Source: Gammaproteobacteria bacterium
GTDB taxonomy: Bacteria; Pseudomonadota; Gammaproteobacteria; Steroidobacterales; Steroidobacteraceae
Direction of reading: 5' to 3'
NCBI GenBank assembly: GCA_003140135.1
Contig: PLIX01000030.1
Span: forward strand, 1-33,606
Length of the DNA stretch: 33,606 bases
The notes beneath the pieces are model-generated. The model was not told the origin of the DNA. It did not search any database and saw nothing but the letters and a program-made list of their open reading frames with translations. The translations under genes were made by a program, and so were the position numbers. Each line of letters begins with the position of its first letter. The first letter of the stretch is position 1. Shown piece after piece: positions 26,275-33,606 of this stretch.

Positions 26275-26295
26275 GCTGGCCAGAGCTTGGCCAGC
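26275..26295. repeat. Inverted repeat GCTGGCCA-GAGCT-TGGCCAGC in divergent intergenic region
   Basis: 8-bp perfect arms, 5-nt spacer, read directly. Confidence 0.8.
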
Positions 26296-26341
26296 GCGCC
26301 TCTCGACAATCCGCGTACTCACCCCGATGATCCCGCGCCAC

Positions 26342-26368
26342 GGCTCGCGACGGCAGTCGTCGCGAGCC
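26342..26368. repeat. Inverted repeat GGCTCGCGAC-GGCAGTC-GTCGCGAGCC in divergent intergenic region
   Basis: 10-bp perfect arms, 7-nt loop, read directly. Confidence 0.85.
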
Positions 26369-26626
26369 ACCCGTCGTCGTGCGCACGAGCGTGCGGCAAC
26401 CCAAGGGCACTTATAAAGAGTGACGGGCCGCACAGGTTCCGCCCCGTCAACCGCTTTGCACCTGGTCCGTTTGGAGGAAGACAAGCTTGCTCCCCGGCGC
26501 ACTTGGAACGATCGGCGTCCTTAAACGTTGACGCAGGTTGTCGTAGAAGCGCATTGAATCTTGTACAATTTCGCCCCGCAACAATGCTTAAGCTCGCGAT
26601 TTAGGATTTGAGGCTAAGTCATTAGC

Positions 26627-28714
26627 ATGCGGGCGAGTCAACCGGAGACCGCAGGGGGTATGGAAAAAGGGAACTCCTACATGAACGAGCCCGCGGATCT
26701 AGGGCTCGCGACCGTCACTAACGCCATTCTCGCGCTCCCACGCGGAGCCAAACGGCTCATCATGGCGGGGGCGGACGCCGTCATGCTGCCGCTTGCCCTC
26801 TGGGCGGCACTGATTCTCAAATTCGATCGTCTGTCCTTCGATATGGGCCGTTACGGGGACCTGTTTCTCGTCGCGACCATCTCGGCACTCGTCATTTTCG
26901 CTGCCCTCGGGCTCTATCGGGCGATTATCCGGTTCATGGGCCTGCACGCCATGGCCACCGTGGTGGCGGGTGTGGCGGTTTCGGTGGTGGCGCTCGAGGC
27001 GTATGACCGCGTGGCGCGCTCCGAGCACGTGCCGCTGTCGGTGCTCGCGATCTATGCGGCGCTGGCGCTCGTCTACCTCGCCAGCAGCCGCTTCATCATC
27101 CGCTACATGGTCTATTACAAGAGAAATGGCGGCGCAACCAAGCGTGTGGCCATCTACGGCGCTGGGGAATCCGGCGCGCGGCTCTCCACGGCACTGCTCG
27201 GTGGGCCGGATTTCTCGCCCGTGGCCTTCATCGACGACAAGAGATCTCTGCACGGCAGCCGCATCAACGGCATCAAGGTGTTCGGTCGTGAAGCACTCGC
27301 CGACCTCATCCGCAACTACGACATTGAGCGGGTGTTGCTCGCCATTCCCACCGCCTCGCAGCGCCGCAAACAAGAAATCTTAAGAATGCTTGAGCCGCTG
27401 GGCGTGCACGTGCAGTCGATGCCGGATCTGTCGGACATCATCTCCGGGGTTGCGCACATCGATGAGCTGCGCGACGTCGACGTCGCCGACCTCCTGGGCC
27501 GCGATGCGGTGCCGCCGGACCCCAGGCTCTTTGCCTCGTGTATTCGGGGCAAATCCGTGATGGTGACCGGCGCCGGCGGTTCCATCGGCGCCGAGCTTTG
27601 CAGACAGATCGTCAGGCTTGGACCGTGTCGCCTGGTGCTGTTCGAAATGTCGGAGCTTGCCCTCTATACGATCGAAGGGGAGCTGACGGAGTATCTCGCG
27701 CACGAGAACGTCATCACCGAAATCATTCCGCTCCTCGGCAATGCGCACCATCGGCACCGGGTGCGCGAAGTGCTCTCGACCTACGGTATTCAGACGCTCT
27801 ATCACGCGGCGGCCTACAAGCACGTGCCGATCGTCGAGCACAACGTGGTCGAGGGCATCCACAACAACGTCATCAGCACCTGGTACACCGCCGAGGCCGC
27901 GCGCGAGACCGGGGTTGAGACCTTCGTGCTGGTCTCGACCGATAAGGCCGTGAACCCCGTCAACGTGATGGGAGCGACCAAGCGCTTGGCGGAGCTCGTG
28001 CTGCAGGCCTTGCAGGAGCGCACGACGGGAACGCGCTTTTGCATGGTGCGCTTCGGCAACGTGCTCGCCTCTTCGGGCTCCGTGGTGCCGCTCTTCAAGA
28101 AGCAGATTCGCGACGGCGGCCCTGTGACGGTGACCCACCCGGACGTCATCCGCTACTTCATGACGATTCCCGAGGCGGCTCAGCTCGTCATCCAGGCAGG
28201 CGCCATGGCGAAGGGCGGGGACGTGTTCGTGCTCAATATGGGCCGGCCGGTCCTCATCGACGATCTGGCGCGGCGCATGATCAATCTCATGGGCCTCACC
28301 GTGCGCGACGCGGCAAATCCCGACGGAGATATCGAGATCACCTACACGGGCCTGCGCACCGCGGAGAAGCTCTTCGAGGAGCTCCTGATCGGCAGCAATA
28401 TCACCGGTACCGACCATCCGATGATCATGCGCGCCATGGAGCATTCGCTGCCCTGGGAGCGCATGCAGCAGCTCCTGAACGAGCTCCTGATTGCGCTTGC
28501 AAGCTTCGACTGCCGCCGCTCGGTCGGCCTTCTCTGCGAGGCCGTCGCCGAGTACCGCCAGACCCACGATATCCGCGACTTCGTCTGGGCGCAGAAGACA
28601 TTTGCGATCGGACCCGATGACCGCGAGCCCGAGGACGCGGGCAAGGTCACTGATTTCATTGCAAAACGGCGGTTATTCGAGGGCGGCAAGGGCCCTGCGG
28701 AACGTGGAAGCTGA
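26627..28714 (+). CDS. WbpM/CapD/FlaA1-family nucleotide-sugar 4,6-dehydratase, long membrane-anchored form
   Basis: N-terminal TM region; YKRNGGATKRVAIYGAGESGARLSTALL; MVTGAGGSIGAELCRQIVRLGP; LYHAAAYKHVPIVEHN; VSTDKAVNPVNVMGATKRLAEL (MxxxK, as in WbpM-type enzymes); RFGNVLASSGSVVPLFKKQI. Start uncertain (26627, 26660 or 26681). Confidence 0.95.
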   Translation: MRASQPETAGGMEKGNSYMNEPADLGLATVTNAILALPRGAKRLIMAGADAVMLPLALWAALILKFDRLSFDMGRYGDLFLVATISALVIFAALGLYRAIIRFMGLHAMATVVAGVAVSVVALEAYDRVARSEHVPLSVLAIYAALALVYLASSRFIIRYMVYYKRNGGATKRVAIYGAGESGARLSTALLGGPDFSPVAFIDDKRSLHGSRINGIKVFGREALADLIRNYDIERVLLAIPTASQRRKQEILRMLEPLGVHVQSMPDLSDIISGVAHIDELRDVDVADLLGRDAVPPDPRLFASCIRGKSVMVTGAGGSIGAELCRQIVRLGPCRLVLFEMSELALYTIEGELTEYLAHENVITEIIPLLGNAHHRHRVREVLSTYGIQTLYHAAAYKHVPIVEHNVVEGIHNNVISTWYTAEAARETGVETFVLVSTDKAVNPVNVMGATKRLAELVLQALQERTTGTRFCMVRFGNVLASSGSVVPLFKKQIRDGGPVTVTHPDVIRYFMTIPEAAQLVIQAGAMAKGGDVFVLNMGRPVLIDDLARRMINLMGLTVRDAANPDGDIEITYTGLRTAEKLFEELLIGSNITGTDHPMIMRAMEHSLPWERMQQLLNELLIALASFDCRRSVGLLCEAVAEYRQTHDIRDFVWAQKTFAIGPDDREPEDAGKVTDFIAKRRLFEGGKGPAERGS

Positions 28715-28811
28715 AGTAGCTCACGTTCGGCGCCCCTCTCACTTGAGCCCTGCATAGCCTTACTCTAGGCTCTGCGGCCGCTTCCGCCTTTACTTCAGGG
28801 CCTTCAAAAGC

Positions 28812-30155
28812 ATGCGCGTCACGATTTTTGGCTCCGGCTACGTCGGTCTGGTCACGGGAGCCTGCCTTGCCGAGGCCGGCAATCACGTCATCTGCGTGGA
28901 TGTGGATGCCCAGAAAATCGACCGCCTGAACCACGGGGACGTGCCGATTCATGAGCCGGGCCTCGAGGCGCTGATCAAGCGCAACAGCGAAGCCGGACGC
29001 ATCGAGTTTACGACCGACGCCGTGAGGGGCATCGCCCACGGCCTCTTCCAGATTATCGCGGTCGGCACGCCGCCGGATGAGGACGGTTCCGCCGATCTTC
29101 GCTACGTGCTCGCCGCCGCGCGCTCCATCGGCACTCATATCAGCAGCTACGCGGTCGTCGTCACGAAATCGACGGTGCCCGTGGGCACGGCCGACAAGGT
29201 TCGTGCTGAAATCGACGCCCGGGTCGCCGAGCGCGGGGTGCGCGCCGAGTTCGATGTCGTCTCCAATCCGGAGTTTCTGAAAGAGGGCGTAGCCATCCAG
29301 GATTTCATGAAACCGGATCGCGTCGTCATCGGCACCGAAAATCCGCGCACGCAGGAGCTGATGCGCGCGCTGTACGAGCCCTTCACTCGCAATCACGACC
29401 GCTTCATCGTGATGGACGTGCGCTCCTCGGAGCTCACCAAGTACGCCGCCAATGCCATGCTCGCCACCAAGATCAGCTTCATGAACGAACTGGCGAACAT
29501 CGCCGAATTGTGCGGTGCGGACGTTGAGAAGGTGCGCAACGGCATCGGCTCGGATCCGCGTATCGGCTACGGGTTCATTTACCCAGGCGCAGGCTACGGC
29601 GGTTCGTGTTTTCCGAAGGACGTCCAGGCGCTCATCCGCGCCGCGCGTGCCGTGGGCCACGAAGCCGAGATCCTAAGCGCGGTCGAGTCGGTCAATCGCC
29701 GGCAGAAAGAGGTGTTGGTGCGCAAGATGCAGCAGCACTTCGGCGCGGACTTGAAGGGCCGCACCGTGGCGCTGTGGGGGCTTGCATTCAAGCCCAACAC
29801 CGACGACATGCGCGAGGCTCCAGCGCGCACCATTATGGAGATGCTGTGGAAAGCCGGAGCCTCCGTGCGCGTCTACGATCCGGTCGCCGGGGGCGAGGCG
29901 GCGCGCCTCTACGGCAAGCGCCCCGACCTCGTGATCTGCAAGGATGCTTATGAAGCCGCCACGGGCGCGGATGCCCTGGCCATCGTGACGGAATGGCAGG
30001 AGTTTCGTAGCCCGGATTTTGAGCGCCTGAAGGAGCTTTTGACCGCACCGGTCATCTTTGACGGCCGCAACCTCTACGACCCCGGCATGGTGACGCGCTT
30101 CGGATTTACCTACTACGCCATCGGCCGCGGCAAGGCACTGCCGCCGCCGCCTTGA
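28812..30155 (+). CDS. ugd: UDP-glucose 6-dehydrogenase
   Basis: [83 protein letters not shown] (catalytic Cys), [16 protein letters not shown]. Confidence 0.95.
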   Translation: MRVTIFGSGYVGLVTGACLAEAGNHVICVDVDAQKIDRLNHGDVPIHEPGLEALIKRNSEAGRIEFTTDAVRGIAHGLFQIIAVGTPPDEDGSADLRYVLAAARSIGTHISSYAVVVTKSTVPVGTADKVRAEIDARVAERGVRAEFDVVSNPEFLKEGVAIQDFMKPDRVVIGTENPRTQELMRALYEPFTRNHDRFIVMDVRSSELTKYAANAMLATKISFMNELANIAELCGADVEKVRNGIGSDPRIGYGFIYPGAGYGGSCFPKDVQALIRAARAVGHEAEILSAVESVNRRQKEVLVRKMQQHFGADLKGRTVALWGLAFKPNTDDMREAPARTIMEMLWKAGASVRVYDPVAGGEAARLYGKRPDLVICKDAYEAATGADALAIVTEWQEFRSPDFERLKELLTAPVIFDGRNLYDPGMVTRFGFTYYAIGRGKALPPPP

Positions 30156-30175
30156 GAGGCGAGAGCACTAATCGC

Positions 30176-31606
30176 ATGCTGGTTCCGGTCATTCTCTCTG
30201 GAGGCGCAGGCACGAGGCTGTGGCCTTTGTCGCGGGAACTTCATCCGAAGCAGCTGCTCGCGCTGGCGGCCAAGCAGACCATGCTGCAGGAGACCGCCGT
30301 GCGTCTTGCGGGCCTCGATGCCGCGCCGCCGCTTCTCGTGTGCAACGATGCGCATCGCTTTCTCGTGGCCGAGCAGTTGCGGCAGCTCGAAATCAAGCCG
30401 GCGGCCATCCTGCTTGAGCCCTTCGGCCGCAATACCGCGCCCGCCATCGCGCTCGCCGCGCACGCAGCTCTAAGACTGGCAGCCGCCACCGCCGAGCCGG
30501 ATCCCGTGCTCCTCGTGCTGCCGGCCGATCACGTCATCCGTGATGTCGCGGCGTTCCAGGCGGCGGTGCGCACGGCGCTCGCCATCGTGCACCAGGGGGG
30601 ACTTGCGACTTTCGGCATCGTGGCCCGTACCGCGCAGACCGGCTACGGCTACATCCGCCGGGGAGCTGCGATCGGTGGCGTGCATCGCATCGATAAGTTC
30701 GTTGAGAAACCGAACCTCGAGCGCGCGCAGGCCTTCGTCGATTCGGGAGAGTACTACTGGAATAGCGGCATGTTCATGTTCCATGCGCGGCGCTATCTCG
30801 AGGAACTCGAGCGCTGGGCGCCGGCGATATCGAAGGTGTGCCGCGCGGCAAGCGAGGCGGCAACGTCCGATCTCGACTTCATCCGCATCGATGCCAAGAG
30901 CTTCGCGGCGTGCCCCAGTGATTCGATCGACTATGCCGTCATGGAAAAGACCGGAGATGCGGTGGTCGTGCCGCTCGATGCCGGCTGGAGCGACGTGGGA
31001 TCCTGGTCGGCATTGCACGAGGCGAGCGCGGCGGACGCGCACGGCAACGTCGTGCGCGGCGATGTTCTGATTGAGGATTCAACGGGCTGCTATCTCTACT
31101 CCGAGAGTCGCCTCGTCGCGGCCGTGGGCCTTGAGGACACCGTCGTGGTCGAGACCAAGGACGCAGTCCTGGTCTCGCCGCGCAATCGTGTGAACGATGT
31201 GAAGAAGCTCGTCGCACGCTTGAAGGAGCTCGGGCGCTATGAGCACTCGCTGCATCGGGAGGTGTTCCGTCCCTGGGGCAGCTACGATAGCTTGGAAAAC
31301 GGACAGCGATTTCAGGTGAAGTCTCTGAAGGTGAAGCCCGCGGGGCAGCTGTCGCTGCAACTGCACCACCACCGCGCCGAGCACTGGATCGTCGTCTCCG
31401 GCACCGCCCGGATCACGCGCGGCGAGGAGGTCTTTCTCCTGGAAGAGAATCAGTCGACCTATATTCCGCTCGGTGTCAAACATCGCATCGAGAACCCCGG
31501 CAAGATCCCCCTGCACATCATCGAAGTGCAGTCGGGCGCCTATCTGGGCGAGGACGACATCGTGCGCTTCAAGGACCGCTACGGCCGCGAAGGCAGTACG
31601 GGCTAG
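30176..31606 (+). CDS. manC: Mannose-1-phosphate guanylyltransferase / mannose-6-phosphate isomerase (type II)
   Basis: [62 protein letters not shown]-terminal cupin [50 protein letters not shown] track start (TTG 30152) is upstream of the better ATG 30176. Confidence 0.95.
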   Translation: MLVPVILSGGAGTRLWPLSRELHPKQLLALAAKQTMLQETAVRLAGLDAAPPLLVCNDAHRFLVAEQLRQLEIKPAAILLEPFGRNTAPAIALAAHAALRLAAATAEPDPVLLVLPADHVIRDVAAFQAAVRTALAIVHQGGLATFGIVARTAQTGYGYIRRGAAIGGVHRIDKFVEKPNLERAQAFVDSGEYYWNSGMFMFHARRYLEELERWAPAISKVCRAASEAATSDLDFIRIDAKSFAACPSDSIDYAVMEKTGDAVVVPLDAGWSDVGSWSALHEASAADAHGNVVRGDVLIEDSTGCYLYSESRLVAAVGLEDTVVVETKDAVLVSPRNRVNDVKKLVARLKELGRYEHSLHREVFRPWGSYDSLENGQRFQVKSLKVKPAGQLSLQLHHHRAEHWIVVSGTARITRGEEVFLLEENQSTYIPLGVKHRIENPGKIPLHIIEVQSGAYLGEDDIVRFKDRYGREGSTG

Positions 31607-31617
31607 TGCTTGGCACC

Positions 31618-32967
31618 ATGAATCTTGCGGCATTCAAGGCCTACGACATCCGGGGCCGCATTCCCGAAGAGCTGAACGAGGAACTCGCCTACGACATCGG
31701 CCGCGCCTACGCAGCCTTCGTGAAGCCGCGCTGCGTCGCGGTGGGACGCGACATCCGCCTGACGAGCGCGGCGCTTGCCGCCGCCTTGCAGCGCGGCCTC
31801 CTCGACAGCGGCTGCGACGTCCGCGACATTGGCCTGTGCGGCACCGAGGGCGTCTATTTTGCAACCTTCGCCTACGAGCTCGACGGCGGCATCATGGTGA
31901 CGGCGAGCCATAACCCGCCGGACTACAACGGTATGAAGCTCGTGCGCGAAGATTCACGGCCGATCAGCGCCGACACCGGCCTTGCCGACATGCGCGCGGC
32001 CATCGAGGCGGGAGCGTATCCGCCGTCTGCGCTCGAGCGCGGCAGCGCGCGCACTCTCGACACGGGGCCGAAGTATCTCGAGCACCTTTTGAGCTACGTC
32101 GATCGCGCGCGTCTGCGCCGACTCAAAGTCGTCGTGAACGCCGGCAATGGCGGGGCGGGGCTCATCATTGATGAGCTCGAGCCGCATCTGCCCTTTGAGT
32201 TCGTAAAGCTGCAGCACACCCCGGATGGGACTTTTCCGAACGGCATCCCCAATCCGATGCTCGCGGAGAATCAGGCGGTGACGGCAGAGGCGGTGCGGCG
32301 CGCGGGCGCGGATTTGGGGCTCGCCTGGGATGGGGACTATGACCGCTGCTTCTTCTTCGATGCCCAGGGGCGCTTCATCGATGGCTACTATCTCGTGGGC
32401 CTCCTCGCGGAGGCCTTCCTTCAACGCGAGCCCGGCGCACGCATCGTGCATGACCCGCGCGTGACCTGGAACACCATCGACATCGTGCGCCTCCACGGCG
32501 GCCTGCCCGTGCAGTGCAAATCCGGCCATGCCTTCATCAAACAAAAAATGCGCGAGGTGGATGCCATATACGGCGGGGAGATGAGCGCGCACCATTATTT
32601 TCGCCGCTTTGCCTATTGCGACAGCGGCATGATTCCCTGGCTCCTCGTGCTGCAGGTGATGTGCGAGCGCGGCGAATCGCTCGCCGAGCTCGTCGGCGCG
32701 CGCATGCGCCTCTTCCCGGTAAGTGGCGAGATCAATCGGCGCCTGTCGGATGCGAAAGCCGTGCTGCTCAAGGCGCAGCAGCATTATCAAAGCGCAGCGC
32801 TCAGCATCGACTTCACGGATGGCCTGTCCATGGAATTTCCCGAGTGGCGATTCAACCTGCGCGGCTCCAACACGGAGCCTCTGGTGCGTCTCAATGTTGA
32901 GGCGCGCGGCAGTGAGACGCTCGTTGCCGACAAGACCGCCGAAGTGCTGCGTCTGATCGATCCTTAA
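31618..32967 (+). CDS. manB: Phosphomannomutase / phosphoglucomutase (CpsG/ManB family)
   Basis: MNLAAFKAYDIRGRIPEELNEELAYDIGRAYAAF, GGIMVTASHNPPDYNGMKLVRED (active-site Ser loop), WDGDYDRCFFFD, GGEMSAHHYFRRFAYCDSGMIPWLL. Confidence 0.95.
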   Translation: MNLAAFKAYDIRGRIPEELNEELAYDIGRAYAAFVKPRCVAVGRDIRLTSAALAAALQRGLLDSGCDVRDIGLCGTEGVYFATFAYELDGGIMVTASHNPPDYNGMKLVREDSRPISADTGLADMRAAIEAGAYPPSALERGSARTLDTGPKYLEHLLSYVDRARLRRLKVVVNAGNGGAGLIIDELEPHLPFEFVKLQHTPDGTFPNGIPNPMLAENQAVTAEAVRRAGADLGLAWDGDYDRCFFFDAQGRFIDGYYLVGLLAEAFLQREPGARIVHDPRVTWNTIDIVRLHGGLPVQCKSGHAFIKQKMREVDAIYGGEMSAHHYFRRFAYCDSGMIPWLLVLQVMCERGESLAELVGARMRLFPVSGEINRRLSDAKAVLLKAQQHYQSAALSIDFTDGLSMEFPEWRFNLRGSNTEPLVRLNVEARGSETLVADKTAEVLRLIDP

Positions 32968-33304
32968 TCGCCGCTACAACGCGGGGCGCACGTGTCATTC
33001 GCCGGTCGGTATCGGCAGCATCCAAAGTTTGAACCGCCTCGTCGAGCCTCATGAGCTTGACGGCGCGCCGTGTCCTCGGGACGCGCAGCGCTGAAGCGCG
33101 CTTTTGATCCGGCGCCCCGGTGCGCAGGATCCGAGGTGAGCTGAGCTTTCGCGAGCGCGCGGCCGACCTATACAGTATGCCCGACAGCATCGTACTGGAT
33201 AGCGCCTGAAGGCCTTGAATGAGTAGTGAAATGCAGCGCCTTTGGAATGTCCGCGACGACTTCGTTGTGGGATACTCGCCGGCATAAATCTGACAGGTGA
33301 AGAG

Positions 33305-33606
33305 ATGGAAGAGAATCGCAAACGAGCGCTCGCCGCAGCTCTCAGCCAGATCGAAAAGCAGTTTGGCAAAGGCACTGTCATGCGCCTCGGTGAAACTCCG
33401 GCGTCCTGGGATGTGGAGACCGTGTCCACGGGCTCTTTGGGACTCGACATCGCGCTCGGCGTGGGCGGCCTGCCGCGCGGCCGCGTGACGGAAATCTACG
33501 GTCCCGAGGCTTCGGGCAAGACGACGCTCACCTTGCAGGTGATCGCTGAGGTGCAGCGCGCGGGCGGTGTGGCCGCTTTCGTCGATGCCGAGCACGCGCT
33601 CGATCC
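33305..33606 (+). CDS. recA: Recombinase RecA, N-terminal part (3' truncated by window edge)
   Basis: My translation from ATG 33305: [100 protein letters not shown] (Walker [10 protein letters not shown]). Absent from the ORF track because it has no stop in the window. Confidence 0.97.
   Translation, partial: MEENRKRALAAALSQIEKQFGKGTVMRLGETPASWDVETVSTGSLGLDIALGVGGLPRGRVTEIYGPEASGKTTLTLQVIAEVQRAGGVAAFVDAEHALD

Noticed and set aside
27380-28567. 395-aa minus-strand ORF
   Set aside because: Fully antisense to the WbpM-like dehydratase. The His/Arg/Asp-rich composition is typical of the reverse complement of GC-rich codons, with no recognisable motif.
33060-33110. Possible intrinsic terminator after manB (CGTGTCC-TCG-GGACGCG, then GCGCTGAAGCGCGCTTTT)
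   Set aside because: The first stem needs a wobble pair and is not next to the T-run; the second has a 2-nt loop. The T-run is only four bases, so it is too weak to call.
32891-33595. 234-aa minus-strand ORF across the manB-recA gap
   Set aside because: It overlaps the start of recA in antisense. The recA N-terminus is unambiguous, and the minus ORF has no family signature.
1-33606. CRISPR arrays, transposons, toxin-antitoxin or phage-defence modules
   Set aside because: No regularly spaced repeats, transposase/integrase motifs or defence-type domains were recognised. Content is consistent with a polysaccharide locus plus recA.

Overview
The window is almost entirely one polysaccharide (O-antigen/capsule/EPS-like) biosynthesis locus from a GC-rich, probably proteobacterial, genome. 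It runs on the + strand from the 3' end of an O-antigen ligase/polymerase-like gene (1..429) to the 5' end of recA (33305..33606, cut by the window edge). I support 26 coding features: four GT4 glycosyltransferases; a TylF-like and three other SAM methyltransferases; a DUF2334 deacetylase-like protein; two acyltransferases (one hexapeptide type, one integral-membrane OafA type); a Tat-type exported beta-helix protein with a phage-tail-like C-terminus; a TolB/PD40-like beta-propeller ORF broken by an in-frame amber codon; two divergent AsnB-type amidotransferases alternating with methyltransferases; a fused alcohol-dehydrogenase/Gfo-Idh-MocA oxidoreductase followed by a heparinase II/III-family protein; a DUF218 protein; and an epimerase, WecA/WbpL-like transferase and WbpM/CapD-like dehydratase module interrupted by one opposite-strand MBL-fold hydrolase. 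The right end has ugd, manC (type II PMI/GMP) and manB-like genes for UDP-GlcA and GDP-Man supply. No transposase, integrase, CRISPR array, tRNA or rRNA was recognised. The most interesting points are the amber-interrupted propeller, the paired AsnB paralogs (candidate uronamide synthases), the tailspike-like exported protein, and the MBL gene with an inverted-repeat-rich divergent intergenic region. All family assignments come from reading motifs; no database search was run.
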